The position numbers were made by a program, and so were the translations under genes. Positions 24,306 to 32,345 of a stretch of 64,000 nt of DNA are shown one piece after another. Source of the DNA: Streptomyces nigra (GTDB lineage: Bacteria; Actinomycetota; Actinomycetes; Streptomycetales; Streptomycetaceae); contig NZ_CP029043.1 of assembly GCF_003074055.1 (NCBI RefSeq), positions 6,130,501-6,194,500 on the forward strand. The letters run 5' to 3'. Positions within the stretch are counted from its first letter, which is position 1, and each line of letters starts with the position of its first letter. A model generated the notes under the pieces. That model was not told the origin of the DNA. It searched no databases and saw only the letters and a program-made list of their open reading frames with translations.

Positions 24306-24676
24306 GTGTTGCCTCCGGCGGTGTGCGCCCTGAGGGAGGGGCGCTGAGGGTTACGTCGTTGCTGCTGAGGGTTTTTCGGGGGTGCCGTCGGTTCGGCCGG
24401 TGGTGCTGTTCGGCAGCGCGTGGTGGCGCGGGAGGTTGCCTGTGACGCAGGCGCCGGGCGCGCAGGCCCCGGGAGGGGCTTGCGGGGACAGCCGGCGTAC
24501 GCATGGTCTCTGCACGCCGGCCGCCCGGACCTCTTCAACGTATGGCACGGCGTGTCATCCGGCAAGGCACTGCGTGCCAGAAGTTGCCCTCAGATGAAAT
24601 CTTTACGTAACAAATGAGCGATGATCGATCGAACGGCCTTCGGAAGCCGCCAGAAAAGGGCCCCTGACATGCCAAA
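24306..24676 (-). promoter_or_regulatory. ccr operon leader and promoter region
   Basis: No convincing gene lies here; the open frames have poor codon bias and no family resemblance. The part near 24593-24632 is an AT-rich island in otherwise GC-rich DNA and contains the perfect palindrome TTACGTAA (24603-24610) and a nested GATCGATC (24620-24627). This is a plausible core promoter and operator for ccr, leaving an untranslated leader of up to about 280 bases. Which regulator binds is unknown; the adjacent TetR protein is the obvious candidate. Confidence 0.5.
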
Positions 24677-24700
24677 ACGGCCACCCGGGCGGGTGGCCGT
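24677..24700 (-). terminator. intrinsic terminator of the tetR gene
   Basis: ACGGCCACCC pairs with GGGTGGCCGT around GGGC. Read on the minus strand it is followed by TTTTGG, making it one of the few Rho-independent-looking terminators in the window. It lies about 45 bp after the tetR stop and insulates the ccr promoter. Confidence 0.85.
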
Positions 24701-24744
24701 CGTCACAGCGGGGGAGTGGCCGAACCCACTCCCGTACGGGCGTC

Positions 24745-25554
24745 TCAGCGCTCCTTGAGGGCCTGCTCGATGGTGCGCATGACCTCGTCCAGCGGGGCGT
24801 CCGTCCGCGCCACCGTCACCAGGACCTCGCCGTCGGAGGCCACCGAGGCCGTCGTGGTGCGCGGGGCGCTCTCGCGGCCCGCGCCGATCCCGGTCCCGAA
24901 CGTGCGGCGCACGATCGCGAAGGCGTGGTCGAGTTGCGCCTCGACGTCGCCCTGCCCGCCGGCCCGCAGCCAGCGCCGCAGCACGTGGTTGTGGGCGGTG
25001 ACCACCGCCGACGCCGCGACCTCCGCGAGCAGCGGGTCGTCGTTGGCGTCGTCGTCGTGCGCGTGCTCGTCGAAGTGGCCGAGGAGATAGCGGGTGAACA
25101 GACGCTCGTAGCGGGCGACCGAGGCGATCTCCGCCTCGCGCAGGGTGGGCACCTCGCGGGTCAGCTTGTAGCGGGCGACCGAGATCTCCGGCCGGGCCGC
25201 GTACATCCGCATGACCTCCTTGATGCCCCGGCACACCGTGTCGAGCGGGTGCTCGTGCGGCGGGGCGGCGTTGAGCACCGCCTCGGCGCGGACCAGGGTG
25301 TCGTCGTGGTCCGGGAAGATCGCCTCTTCCTTGGAGCGGAAGTGACGGAAGAAGGTGCGGCGGGCGACGCCGGCCGCGGCCGCGATCTCGTCGACCGTGG
25401 TCGCCTCGTACCCCTTGGTCGCGAACAGCTCCATGGCCGCGGCCGCCAGTTCGCGGCGCATCTTGAGCCGTTGGGCGGCGGCTCGGCCGCCGGCGGTGCT
25501 CTCCGGCGCGTCGGGCGAAGCTGGTGTACGTGAGGACCTGGCGGGCTGGGACAT
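24745..25554 (-). CDS. TetR-family transcriptional regulator
   Basis: 269 residues. The N-terminal helix-turn-helix reads TTVDEIAAAAGVARRTFFRHF after AMELFATKGYEA, the classic TetR DNA-binding layout at about residues 35-80. The C-terminal ligand domain is larger than average and ends in a distinct tail (EVLVTVARTDAPLDEVM). Upstream of the ccr operon and downstream of the 3-hydroxyacyl-CoA dehydrogenase, it probably controls acyl-CoA metabolism in response to a CoA ester (inference). Start is chosen at MSQPARSS; another in-frame ATG lies six codons earlier, and neither has a strong ribosome-binding site. CTGC-ATGTCC-GCAG (25568-25581) just upstream could be its own operator. Confidence 0.88.
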   Translation of the reverse strand: MSQPARSSRTPASPDAPESTAGGRAAAQRLKMRRELAAAAMELFATKGYEATTVDEIAAAAGVARRTFFRHFRSKEEAIFPDHDDTLVRAEAVLNAAPPHEHPLDTVCRGIKEVMRMYAARPEISVARYKLTREVPTLREAEIASVARYERLFTRYLLGHFDEHAHDDDANDDPLLAEVAASAVVTAHNHVLRRWLRAGGQGDVEAQLDHAFAIVRRTFGTGIGAGRESAPRTTTASVASDGEVLVTVARTDAPLDEVMRTIEQALKER

Positions 25555-25690
25555 GACCCGAACGTACTGCATGTCCGCAGCTCGATGCGCGTGTACGGGG
25601 TTTCCCCCGCCCTGGGCGGGCGGGGGTCCTCCGGCCGGGTCGAGCAGTCCGCCCCAGTCCCTCTCGCTCCGGAACCAGTCGCCGATGCCG

Positions 25691-27496
25691 TCAGCGCCGG
25701 GCATATTCGCGGAAGCCGCGGCCCGTCTTGCGGCCGAGGCAGCCCGCGGCCACCAGGTGCTCCAGCAGGGGCGCCGGAGCGAGGCCCGGGTCGCGGAACT
25801 CGCGGTGCAGGACCTTCTCGATCGCCAGCGAGACGTCCAGCCCGACGACGTCCAGCAGCTCGAACGGGCCCATCGGGTAGCCGCCGCCCAGCTTCATCGC
25901 GGCGTCGATGTCGTCGAGCGACGCGTAGTGCTCCTGCACCATCTTGATCGCGTTGTTGAGGTACGGGAACAGCAGGGCGTTCACGATGAACCCGGCCCGG
26001 TCGCCGCAGTCCACGGCGTGCTTCCTGATCTTCGTGCAGACCTCGCGGACGGTGGCGTGCACGTCGTCGGCGGTCAGGACGGTACGGACGACCTCGACCA
26101 GCTTCATGGCCGGGGCCGGGTTGAAGAAGTGCATGCCGATCACGTCCTGCGGACGCGAGGTGGCGCGGGCGCACGCGACGACGGGCAGCGAGGACGTCGT
26201 GGTGGCGAGCACCGCGCCCGGCTTGCAGACCTTGTCCAGCGCCGCGAACAGCTGCCGCTTGACGTCCAGGTCCTCGGCGACGGCCTCCACGGCCAGGTCG
26301 ACGTCGGCGAACGCGTCGTAGCTGCCGGCCGCGGTGATCCGGTCCAGGGTCTGCGCGGCGGCCTCGGCGGTCATCCGGCCCTTGTCCACGGACCGCGACA
26401 GCGACTTGCCGATCCGGGCCTTCGCGGTCTGCGCCTTCTCCTCGCTGCGGGCGGCGAGGACGACCTCGTACCCGGCCTTGGCGAAGACCTCGGCGATACC
26501 GGACGCCATGGTGCCGGAGCCGGCGACGCCGACGGAGCGGACGGTCCGGCCGGGCGTCAGGGCGGGGCCGTCCAGCGGCGTCAGCGCGTCCCGCACGACG
26601 GTGGCGCTGCCGGGAGCCTCGTAGGTGTAGAAGCCGCGGCCCGACTTACGGCCCGACAGGCCCGCCTCGCTGAGCTGCTTGAGGATCGGGGCGGGTGCGT
26701 GCAGCCGGTCGCGGGACTCGGCGTACATGGCGTCCAGGACCGTGCGGGCGGTGTCGATGCCGATCAGGTCGAGCAGGGCGAGCGGCCCCATGGGCAGCCC
26801 GCAGCCCAGCCGCATCGCGGCGTCGATGTCCTCTCGGGAGGCGTACTTGGCCTCGTACATCGCGGCGGCCTGGTTGAGATAGCCGAACAGCAGGCCGTCG
26901 GCGACGAATCCGGGCCGGTCGCCGACGGCGACGGGCTCCTTGCCGAGGTCCAGGGCGAGGTTGGTGACCGCGGTGACGGCCGTCGGCGCGGTCAGCACCG
27001 AGGAGACGACCTCGACGAGCTTCATGGCCGGTGCCGGGTTGAAGAAGTGCAGACCGAGCACGCGCTCGGGACGGGCCGAGTCGGCCGCCAGCCGGGTCAC
27101 CGACAGGGCGTTGGTGCCGGTCGCGAGGATCGTCTCGGGACGGACGATGCCGTCCAGCTCCCGGAAGATCTGGTGCTTGATCTCGTACGACTCCGGAGCG
27201 ACCTCGATGACCAGGTCCGCGTCGGCCGCGGCCCCCAGATCGGTGCAGGTGCGGACACGGGCGAGGGCGTCCGCGCGCTCCTGCTCGGTCAGCCGGCCGC
27301 GTGCCACGGCACGGGCGGTGGAGGACTCCAGGGCGGCGACGGCCTGGGCGGCCGCGGCCTCGCTGACGTCGATGCCGACGACCTCGCGGCCTGCCTTGGC
27401 GAGGACTTCGATGATGCCGGTGCCCATGGTGCCGAGGCCGACCACGGCGACGGTCTTCAGCGGGGACAGTGAGGTGTCGGACAGGGGAGTGGCCAT
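25691..27496 (-). CDS. 3-hydroxyacyl-CoA dehydrogenase, tandem two-copy fusion
   Basis: 601 residues made of two consecutive 3-hydroxyacyl-CoA dehydrogenases. Copy 1 (about 14-290) has GLGTMGTGI and the catalytic GLHFFNPAPAMKLVE; copy 2 (about 305-600) has GSGTMASGI and GMHFFNPAPAMKLVE. Both keep the His and Asn of the active site and a C-terminal dimerisation domain (GLPMGPLALLDLIG, GYPMGPFELLDVVG). It interconverts (S)-3-hydroxyacyl-CoA and 3-ketoacyl-CoA with NAD(P). Next to ccr, it may provide 3-hydroxybutyryl-CoA, the precursor of crotonyl-CoA. The start at MATPLSDTS is taken because the conserved region begins 14 residues later; more upstream codons are intergenic. Confidence 0.93.
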   Translation of the reverse strand: MATPLSDTSLSPLKTVAVVGLGTMGTGIIEVLAKAGREVVGIDVSEAAAAQAVAALESSTARAVARGRLTEQERADALARVRTCTDLGAAADADLVIEVAPESYEIKHQIFRELDGIVRPETILATGTNALSVTRLAADSARPERVLGLHFFNPAPAMKLVEVVSSVLTAPTAVTAVTNLALDLGKEPVAVGDRPGFVADGLLFGYLNQAAAMYEAKYASREDIDAAMRLGCGLPMGPLALLDLIGIDTARTVLDAMYAESRDRLHAPAPILKQLSEAGLSGRKSGRGFYTYEAPGSATVVRDALTPLDGPALTPGRTVRSVGVAGSGTMASGIAEVFAKAGYEVVLAARSEEKAQTAKARIGKSLSRSVDKGRMTAEAAAQTLDRITAAGSYDAFADVDLAVEAVAEDLDVKRQLFAALDKVCKPGAVLATTTSSLPVVACARATSRPQDVIGMHFFNPAPAMKLVEVVRTVLTADDVHATVREVCTKIRKHAVDCGDRAGFIVNALLFPYLNNAIKMVQEHYASLDDIDAAMKLGGGYPMGPFELLDVVGLDVSLAIEKVLHREFRDPGLAPAPLLEHLVAAGCLGRKTGRGFREYARR

Positions 27497-27850
27497 CGCG
27501 GGACTCCAGGAATGAGGGTGACGACTGGGAACGCGTCCGGACGCGCCGGACGCGGAGAAGGTGCGGGTGTTGCCGGGCTGCGAGCGCACACGCCCGGGGC
27601 CGTCGCTGCGGACGTGCACACGTCCGAGGAGCGGTGATGACCGACCGGCCCTGTCCCGTGGCCGTGTCGTACTGCGGTACCTGGGGCACCGAACCGACTG
27701 CTCTCGCGAGGGCTGCGTCACCAGGCCGCCGCGAGGGGGTGCGAGTGGGTAACTCGCTCGTCTGAGCTTAACTCCCGGGTAACGAGCGCGCCACCCCCCG
27801 GGTTTGTGATGTAGGTCCCGCGCCCCCGGCCGCGCGCCTAATCTCTTCCC
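27497..27850. promoter_or_regulatory. divergent promoter region with repeated GGGTAAC elements
   Basis: No gene is supported in these 354 bp. GGGTAAC occurs at 27747 and again exactly 30 bp later at 27777, with TTAAC between them, in the part close to the HEAT-repeat gene. CGAGT-GGGTA-ACTCG (27742-27756) is an inverted repeat around the first copy. GTAC-TGCG-GTAC lies at 27668-27679. The region must carry promoters for the dehydrogenase (minus) and the HEAT protein (plus). Confidence 0.4.
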
Positions 27851-28426
27851 ATGAGCGAAGAGTTGCGATCACTCACGGAGCGCTTACGGCAGGAGTCCGG
27901 AGCGACACCCGCGTACGACCGCCTCGTGGCCACCGGCGACCCCGACGAACTGGCGGAGGTGCTGACCGCGCCCGGACAGCCGCTGTGGGCCAGGGAGTTG
28001 GCCGCCTTCCGGCTGGGACTCGCGGGCGACCGGCGGGCGTTCGAGTCCCTCGTCCTGCTGCTCAACCACCGGGACCCGCAGCGCTGCGCCTCCGCCGCCC
28101 ACGCCCTCGCCCGACTCGGCGACCCGCGCACCGCCCGCGCGGCCGCCGCCCTCGCCACCAACGAACTGCGGGTCGCCTACGCGCTGCACCCGGTCCGTCT
28201 CCTGGTCGAACTGCGCGCCCCCGAGGCGGTGCCGGCCCTGATCACCACCCTGGAGCGGCGGCTGCGCCCGCACGACCCCTACCGCCGGGTCGCCCTCGCC
28301 TGCGTCGAGGGGCTGGGCACGCTCGGCGACGACCGGGCCCGGCGGGTCCTCAACGAGGCGCTGGCCCATCCGGCCCTGGCGGAGGCGGCGGTCCAGGCCC
28401 TGGCCCGCATCCCGAGCCGGCGCTGA
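27851..28426 (+). CDS. HEAT-repeat protein with a TTA leucine codon
   Basis: 191 residues of helical repeats such as LWARELAAFRLGLAGDRRAFESLV and DDRARRVLNEALAHPALAEAAVQALARI, spaced by about 30 residues, the pattern of HEAT/PBS-lyase-like scaffolds. No catalytic site or membrane segment is visible. Codon 12 is TTA (27884-27886), one of only two TTA codons in the window's genes. In Streptomyces such genes depend on the bldA tRNA and are translated mainly in differentiating cultures. Partner and role are unknown. It converges on the GNAT gene with a shared hairpin. Confidence 0.85.
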   Translation: MSEELRSLTERLRQESGATPAYDRLVATGDPDELAEVLTAPGQPLWARELAAFRLGLAGDRRAFESLVLLLNHRDPQRCASAAHALARLGDPRTARAAAALATNELRVAYALHPVRLLVELRAPEAVPALITTLERRLRPHDPYRRVALACVEGLGTLGDDRARRVLNEALAHPALAEAAVQALARIPSRR

Positions 28427-28427
28427 G

Positions 28428-28449
28428 CGGCCGGCCCTTCAGCCGGCCG
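28428..28449. terminator. bidirectional hairpin overlapping a stop codon
   Basis: CGGCCGGC pairs with GCCGGCCG around CCTTCA. The loop contains the stop codon of the minus-strand GNAT gene, and the hairpin starts two bases after the stop of the plus-strand HEAT gene. It would stop transcription from both sides. Confidence 0.65.
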
Positions 28450-28975
28450 TCAGCTCCCGGGCGTACCGCACCTCGGGCACCGGCACCCCGTCCACCTCGA
28501 AGGGCTCCTCGGCGCCGTCCGGCCCGAAGCCCGCCCGCGCGTAGAAGCGCCGGGCCCGGACGTTGTCCCGCAGCACCCACAGCAGCATGCGCCGGTGCCC
28601 GGCGAGCGAGCACCGGCGCACCGACTCCGCCAGCAGGGCGCGGCCGGCCCCGGTGCCGATCCGGGCCGGATCCACGTACAGCGCGTACAGCTCGGCGTCC
28701 TCGGTACGGCTGCCGTCGTCCTCACGGTAGGGGCCGTGACAGCCCCAGCCGACGACCCGGCCGCCGTCCTCCGCCACCAGGTTCACCACCGTGCCGTCGC
28801 CGCCCGCGAGATGCGCGCGCCGCCGCTCGGCGTCCTCGGCCACGTCCAGGGCGTCGAGGTAGGACTGCGGCACGATCCCCCGGTAGGCGGCGCGCCAGCC
28901 CCCGACCCGGATCTCGGCGACCCGGTCGCAGTCGGCGGGGGTCATGGGGCGGATGGCCAGGCGGTGATCGTCCAT
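28439..28975 (-). CDS. GNAT-family N-acetyltransferase
   Basis: 178 residues with one GNAT domain: LAIRPMTPADCDRVAEI at the start, the acetyl-CoA loop region YVDPARIGTGAGRALL (motif A, an R/Q-x-x-G-x-G/A variant), and LWVLRDNVRARRFYARAGF (motif B). It transfers an acetyl group from acetyl-CoA to an amine; substrate unknown. The start MDDHRL was chosen over an extension of 14 codons upstream because the family begins here. The stop is embedded in a terminator hairpin shared with the convergent HEAT-repeat gene. Confidence 0.88.
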   Translation of the reverse strand: MDDHRLAIRPMTPADCDRVAEIRVGGWRAAYRGIVPQSYLDALDVAEDAERRRAHLAGGDGTVVNLVAEDGGRVVGWGCHGPYREDDGSRTEDAELYALYVDPARIGTGAGRALLAESVRRCSLAGHRRMLLWVLRDNVRARRFYARAGFGPDGAEEPFEVDGVPVPEVRYARELTAG

Positions 28976-29016
28976 GACCGGCACTCTAGGCACCGCTCCA
29001 TCCGCCGGGCCTCCCA

Positions 29017-29415
29017 TCAGACGGGCAGCACAGCGAACGCCTCGACCTCCATCAGGAACTCCGGCCGGACCAGCGCGGCCACCTGCACCGCCGACGCGGG
29101 GGGCAGCCGGTCGTCGGGCAGATGCTCGGCCCGGGCCGCGCGGACGGCGGGCATGTACGCCATGTCCGTGACGAAGCAGGTGAGCTTCACGACGTCGTCG
29201 AAGGTGGCGCCGGCCGCGGTCAGACAGCGCCCCAGATTCTCGAAGACCTGACGGGCCTGGGCCGCCGGGTCGCCCGCGCCCACGAGCGCGCCGTCCTCGT
29301 CCAGCGCGAGCTGGCCGGAGACGGCGACGAGACGGCCGGTGCCGAGCACCACATGGCTGTACTGGGCGGCGGGGGCGACCCCTTCGGGGGCGGGGATCCG
29401 GGTCAGCTCACTCAT
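29017..29415 (-). CDS. RidA family protein (YjgF/UK114)
   Basis: About 132 residues of the RidA/YjgF/UK114 fold. Members hydrolyse reactive enamine/imine intermediates from PLP enzymes, or have diverged to other roles. LVAVSGQLALDEDG and KLTCFVTDMAYMPAVR match the core; the arginine that binds the substrate carboxylate in true RidA is replaced in the PEFLMEVEAFAVL region, so this is a divergent subgroup and deaminase activity is not certain. An alternative ATG three codons upstream (29424) exists. It lies between GNAT and the secreted hydrolase, all on the minus strand but with separate gaps. Confidence 0.85.
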   Translation of the reverse strand: MSELTRIPAPEGVAPAAQYSHVVLGTGRLVAVSGQLALDEDGALVGAGDPAAQARQVFENLGRCLTAAGATFDDVVKLTCFVTDMAYMPAVRAARAEHLPDDRLPPASAVQVAALVRPEFLMEVEAFAVLPV

Positions 29416-29469
29416 GCGGTCCATGGTGGACCACGGCTCCCGGGGCGCCCCCGACGGGTCGTCAGGGGG

Positions 29470-31050
29470 TCAGGGCCGGAAGCCGACCAGTTCGTGGAGG
29501 TCGGTGCCGCGGGTCGTCGCCTTGGTGGCCTTCGTCGATTTCGCGGGCGTCGGCTTCGGCTCGGGGGAGGCGGCGCAGGTCGCGTCGGCCTCGCCGGAGC
29601 CGCGCGGGAGGGTGCCGTCGGTCAGGTACGCCGCCAGGTGCCGGTCCAGGCAGGTGTTGCCGCCGAGGGTGACGGCGTGGTTGCCACCGCCCCGCTCGAC
29701 GACCAGACGGGAGCCGGCCAGCCGCCGGTGGACGGTGACGGCCCCCTGGTACGGGGTGGCCGCGTCGCCGGTCGCCTGGAAGAGCAGCACGGGCGGCACC
29801 TTGTCGTTGGTGACGTCGACGGGGGCGAGCGGCTTGTGCGGCCAGAACGCGCACGGCGCGTTGTACCAGGCGTTGTTCCAGGTCATGAAGGGCGCCTTCG
29901 TGTGCGCGGCCCAGTTGTCCGCGCGCCAGCGGTGCCAGTCGCGCGGCCAGGCGGCGTCCCGGCACTGCACGGCGGCGTAGACGCTGTAGCCGTTCCCCGC
30001 GGCCTCGTCCGCGGCGCCGAACCGCTCGTACGCCTTGGTGAGCGGGCCGTCCTCCCGGTCGTTCACATACGCCGCGAACGCCTCGGCGAGCTGCGGCCAG
30101 TAGCCGTCGAAGTAGCCGCCGGGCAGGAAGGTGTCCTCCAGTTCGGCGGGGCCGACCACGCCGCCGGCCGGGGTCCGGGCCAGTGCCGTCCGCAGCGCGT
30201 ACCAGCGCTCCTCGACGCGTGCCGGGTCCGTGCCGAGCCGGTATGTCCTGTCGTGCCGGGCCACCCAGGCCAGGAAGGCGCGGTGCCGGTCGTCGAAGGC
30301 GAGGTCCTGGGCGAGGTTGTCGTCGTACCAGACGCCGGTGGGGTCCACGACGGAGTCCAGCACCGCCCGCCGCACCCGCTGCGGGAAGAGCTTGGCGTAG
30401 ACGGCGCCGAGGTAGGTGCCGTAGGAGTAGCCGAAGTAGTTGATGCGCGGGGCGCCGAGGGCGGCGCGGATCAGGTCCAGGTCGCGTGCGGCGCTGACCG
30501 TGTCGATGTACGGCAGCACGTCGGCGTGCTTCTCGGCGCACGCGCGGGCGAACTCCTTCGCGCGCAGCAGGTTGGCCCGCTCGACCCAGGGTGTGCTCGG
30601 CACCGAGTCCGGACGCACCGGTGCGAAGTGCGTGGGCCGGCAGTCGAGCGCCGGGCGGCTGCGGCCGACGCCGCGCGGGTCGAAGCCGACGACGTCGTAC
30701 TGCGCCGCCACCTTCTTGGGCAGGGCCGAGGCGACGAAGCCGGCCAGGGCGAGTCCGCTGCCGCCGGGGCCGCCGGGGTTGACGAGCAGCGGTCCCTGGT
30801 ACTTCTTCGCGGTGTGCGGGACGCGGGAGAGGGCCAGCGTGATTTCGCGGCCCTTCGGGGCGGAGTGGTCGAGCGGCACCTTCAGCGAGGCGCACTGGAG
30901 CGTCGGGTACTTGGCGGTGCCGCACTTCTTCCAGGTGAGCGGCGCGGCGGCGGTCGCGGCGGGCGGGGCGCTCGCCTCGGCGGGGACGGCGGACAGGGTT
31001 CCTGCCACGACGAGTGCGGCGCCGCATAGAACGGTTGCGCGTTTTCCCAT
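29470..31050 (-). CDS. secreted alpha/beta hydrolase, tripeptidyl-aminopeptidase (Tap/SlpD-like)
   Basis: 526 residues. Residues 1-27 are a signal peptide (GKRATVLCGAALVVAGTLSAVPAEA). The catalytic nucleophile is Ser209 in YFGYSYGTYLG; the oxyanion segment is NPGGPGGSG; a late aspartate sits in QATGDAATP and the His in GGGNHAVTL. This is the Streptomyces tripeptidyl aminopeptidase family, which trims N-terminal tripeptides from secreted proteins. The extreme C-terminus is Lys/Thr/Pro-rich (PKPTPAKSTKATKAT) before LHELVGFRP, an extra tail that may be cell-wall associated. It is a monocistronic extracellular enzyme. Confidence 0.92.
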   Translation of the reverse strand: MGKRATVLCGAALVVAGTLSAVPAEASAPPAATAAAPLTWKKCGTAKYPTLQCASLKVPLDHSAPKGREITLALSRVPHTAKKYQGPLLVNPGGPGGSGLALAGFVASALPKKVAAQYDVVGFDPRGVGRSRPALDCRPTHFAPVRPDSVPSTPWVERANLLRAKEFARACAEKHADVLPYIDTVSAARDLDLIRAALGAPRINYFGYSYGTYLGAVYAKLFPQRVRRAVLDSVVDPTGVWYDDNLAQDLAFDDRHRAFLAWVARHDRTYRLGTDPARVEERWYALRTALARTPAGGVVGPAELEDTFLPGGYFDGYWPQLAEAFAAYVNDREDGPLTKAYERFGAADEAAGNGYSVYAAVQCRDAAWPRDWHRWRADNWAAHTKAPFMTWNNAWYNAPCAFWPHKPLAPVDVTNDKVPPVLLFQATGDAATPYQGAVTVHRRLAGSRLVVERGGGNHAVTLGGNTCLDRHLAAYLTDGTLPRGSGEADATCAASPEPKPTPAKSTKATKATTRGTDLHELVGFRP

Positions 31051-31198
31051 GGGGTGGTCCTCCCAGGACGGAGGGGCGCGGGCCGCGCGTGCCACGGCCC
31101 GTGCCGCATTCGTCCCGGAACGGACGCCCGGAGGAACGGGTTCCGCCTGGATTCGACCCGATCGGGTCGCGGGATGCGCCCCGATGCCGCCGATGTCT

Positions 31199-32233
31199 CT
31201 AGAGCAGCGTCAGCTGAGTGGGGCCGGGCTCCGGCTCGGCGGGGAGAGGCTCGCGGATCCGGCGGGGCATCTCCGGCCGGGCGGGCCCGATGCCGTACTC
31301 CTCGGCCAGCTCGTGCACCTGACGGGTGATCCGGCGCTGGTACCACTTCGGCGCGTAGGCGCCGTCCGCGTACAGCCGCTCGTAGCGGCGCACCAGATGC
31401 GGGTGCTCACGGCCGAGCCACGCCATGAACCACTCGCGCGCCCCGGGCCGCAGATGCAGCACCAGCGGCGTGACGGACGTGGCGCCGGCGGCGGCGATCG
31501 CCCGCACGGTGGCCCGCAGCTGCGCGGGCTGGTCGCCGAGGAACGGGATGACCGGGGCCATCAGCACCCCGCACCCGAGCCCGTGCTCGGTCAGGGTCCG
31601 TACGACGTCCAGGCGCCGCTCGGGGGCGGGGGTGCCCGGCTCGACGGTGCGCCACAGCTCGCGGTCGACGAAGCCCACGGAGACGGACACGCCCACGTCC
31701 GTGACCTCGGCGGACTGCTTCAGCAGATCCAGGTCGCGCAGGATCAGCGTCCCCTTGGTCAGGATCGAGTAGGGGTTGGCGTGGTCGCGCAGGGCCGCCA
31801 GGATGCCCGGCATCAGGCGGTAGCGGCCCTCGGCCCGCTGGTAGCAGTCGACGTTGGTGCCCATCGCTATGTGGTCGCCCTGCCAGCGGCGGGAGGCGAG
31901 CTGCCGGCGCAGCAGCTCCGGCGCGTTCACCTTCACCACGATCTGGGAGTCGAAGCCCAGTCCCGTGTCCAGGTCGAGATAGCTGTGGGTCTTGCGGGCG
32001 AAGCAGTACACACATGCGTGCGAGCAGCCCCGGTACGGGTTCACCGTCCACTCGAAGGGCATGCGTGAGGCGCCCGGCACCCGGTTCACGATCGAGCGGG
32101 CCCGGACCTCGTGGAACGTGATCCCGGCGAACTCGGGCGTGTCGAAGGTGCGGGTCACGACGGCGTCCGCACCGAACAGACCGGTGTCGGCCCTGCTGTG
32201 GTCCGTCTCCAGGGCGAGGTTCTCCCAGCGCAT
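31199..32233 (-). CDS. Rv2578c-family radical SAM protein (spore-photoproduct-lyase-like)
   Basis: 344 residues. The [4Fe-4S]/SAM site is CSHACVYC, in the context NPYRGCSHACVYCFARKTHSY, characteristic of the Rv2578c/SplB-like group. A C-terminal region rich in Pro/Glu follows the barrel. The substrate is unknown; relatives repair or modify nucleic acids. A perfect GAAC-N4-GTTC SOS box lies 33 bp before the start codon, and the mycobacterial homologue is, from memory, a LexA-regulon member, so DNA-damage induction is likely. ATG with GGAGG close upstream. Divergent from the SRPBCC gene. Confidence 0.9.
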   Translation of the reverse strand: MRWENLALETDHSRADTGLFGADAVVTRTFDTPEFAGITFHEVRARSIVNRVPGASRMPFEWTVNPYRGCSHACVYCFARKTHSYLDLDTGLGFDSQIVVKVNAPELLRRQLASRRWQGDHIAMGTNVDCYQRAEGRYRLMPGILAALRDHANPYSILTKGTLILRDLDLLKQSAEVTDVGVSVSVGFVDRELWRTVEPGTPAPERRLDVVRTLTEHGLGCGVLMAPVIPFLGDQPAQLRATVRAIAAAGATSVTPLVLHLRPGAREWFMAWLGREHPHLVRRYERLYADGAYAPKWYQRRITRQVHELAEEYGIGPARPEMPRRIREPLPAEPEPGPTQLTLL

Positions 32234-32265
32234 GGTGCCTCCTCGGTAGCACTGCCCTCAGAATA

Positions 32266-32277
32266 GAACACATGTTC
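32266..32277. promoter_or_regulatory. LexA-type SOS box
   Basis: GAACACATGTTC is a perfect palindrome matching the actinobacterial LexA consensus GAAC-N4-GTTC. It is placed 33 bp upstream of the radical SAM start codon, where a bound repressor would cover the promoter, and 148 bp from the divergent SRPBCC start. Confidence 0.8.
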
Positions 32278-32345
32278 CCTTGATCGTGCCACCCCTGGCC
32301 CGCCTTCGTTTCCGATCGCCTCGCGACCGGTTCCGTGAGCCGTTC

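Noticed and set aside
24351..24617. Small open frames upstream of ccr
   Set aside because: No family resemblance, no ribosome-binding site at sensible distance, and they lie over the presumed promoter/leader.
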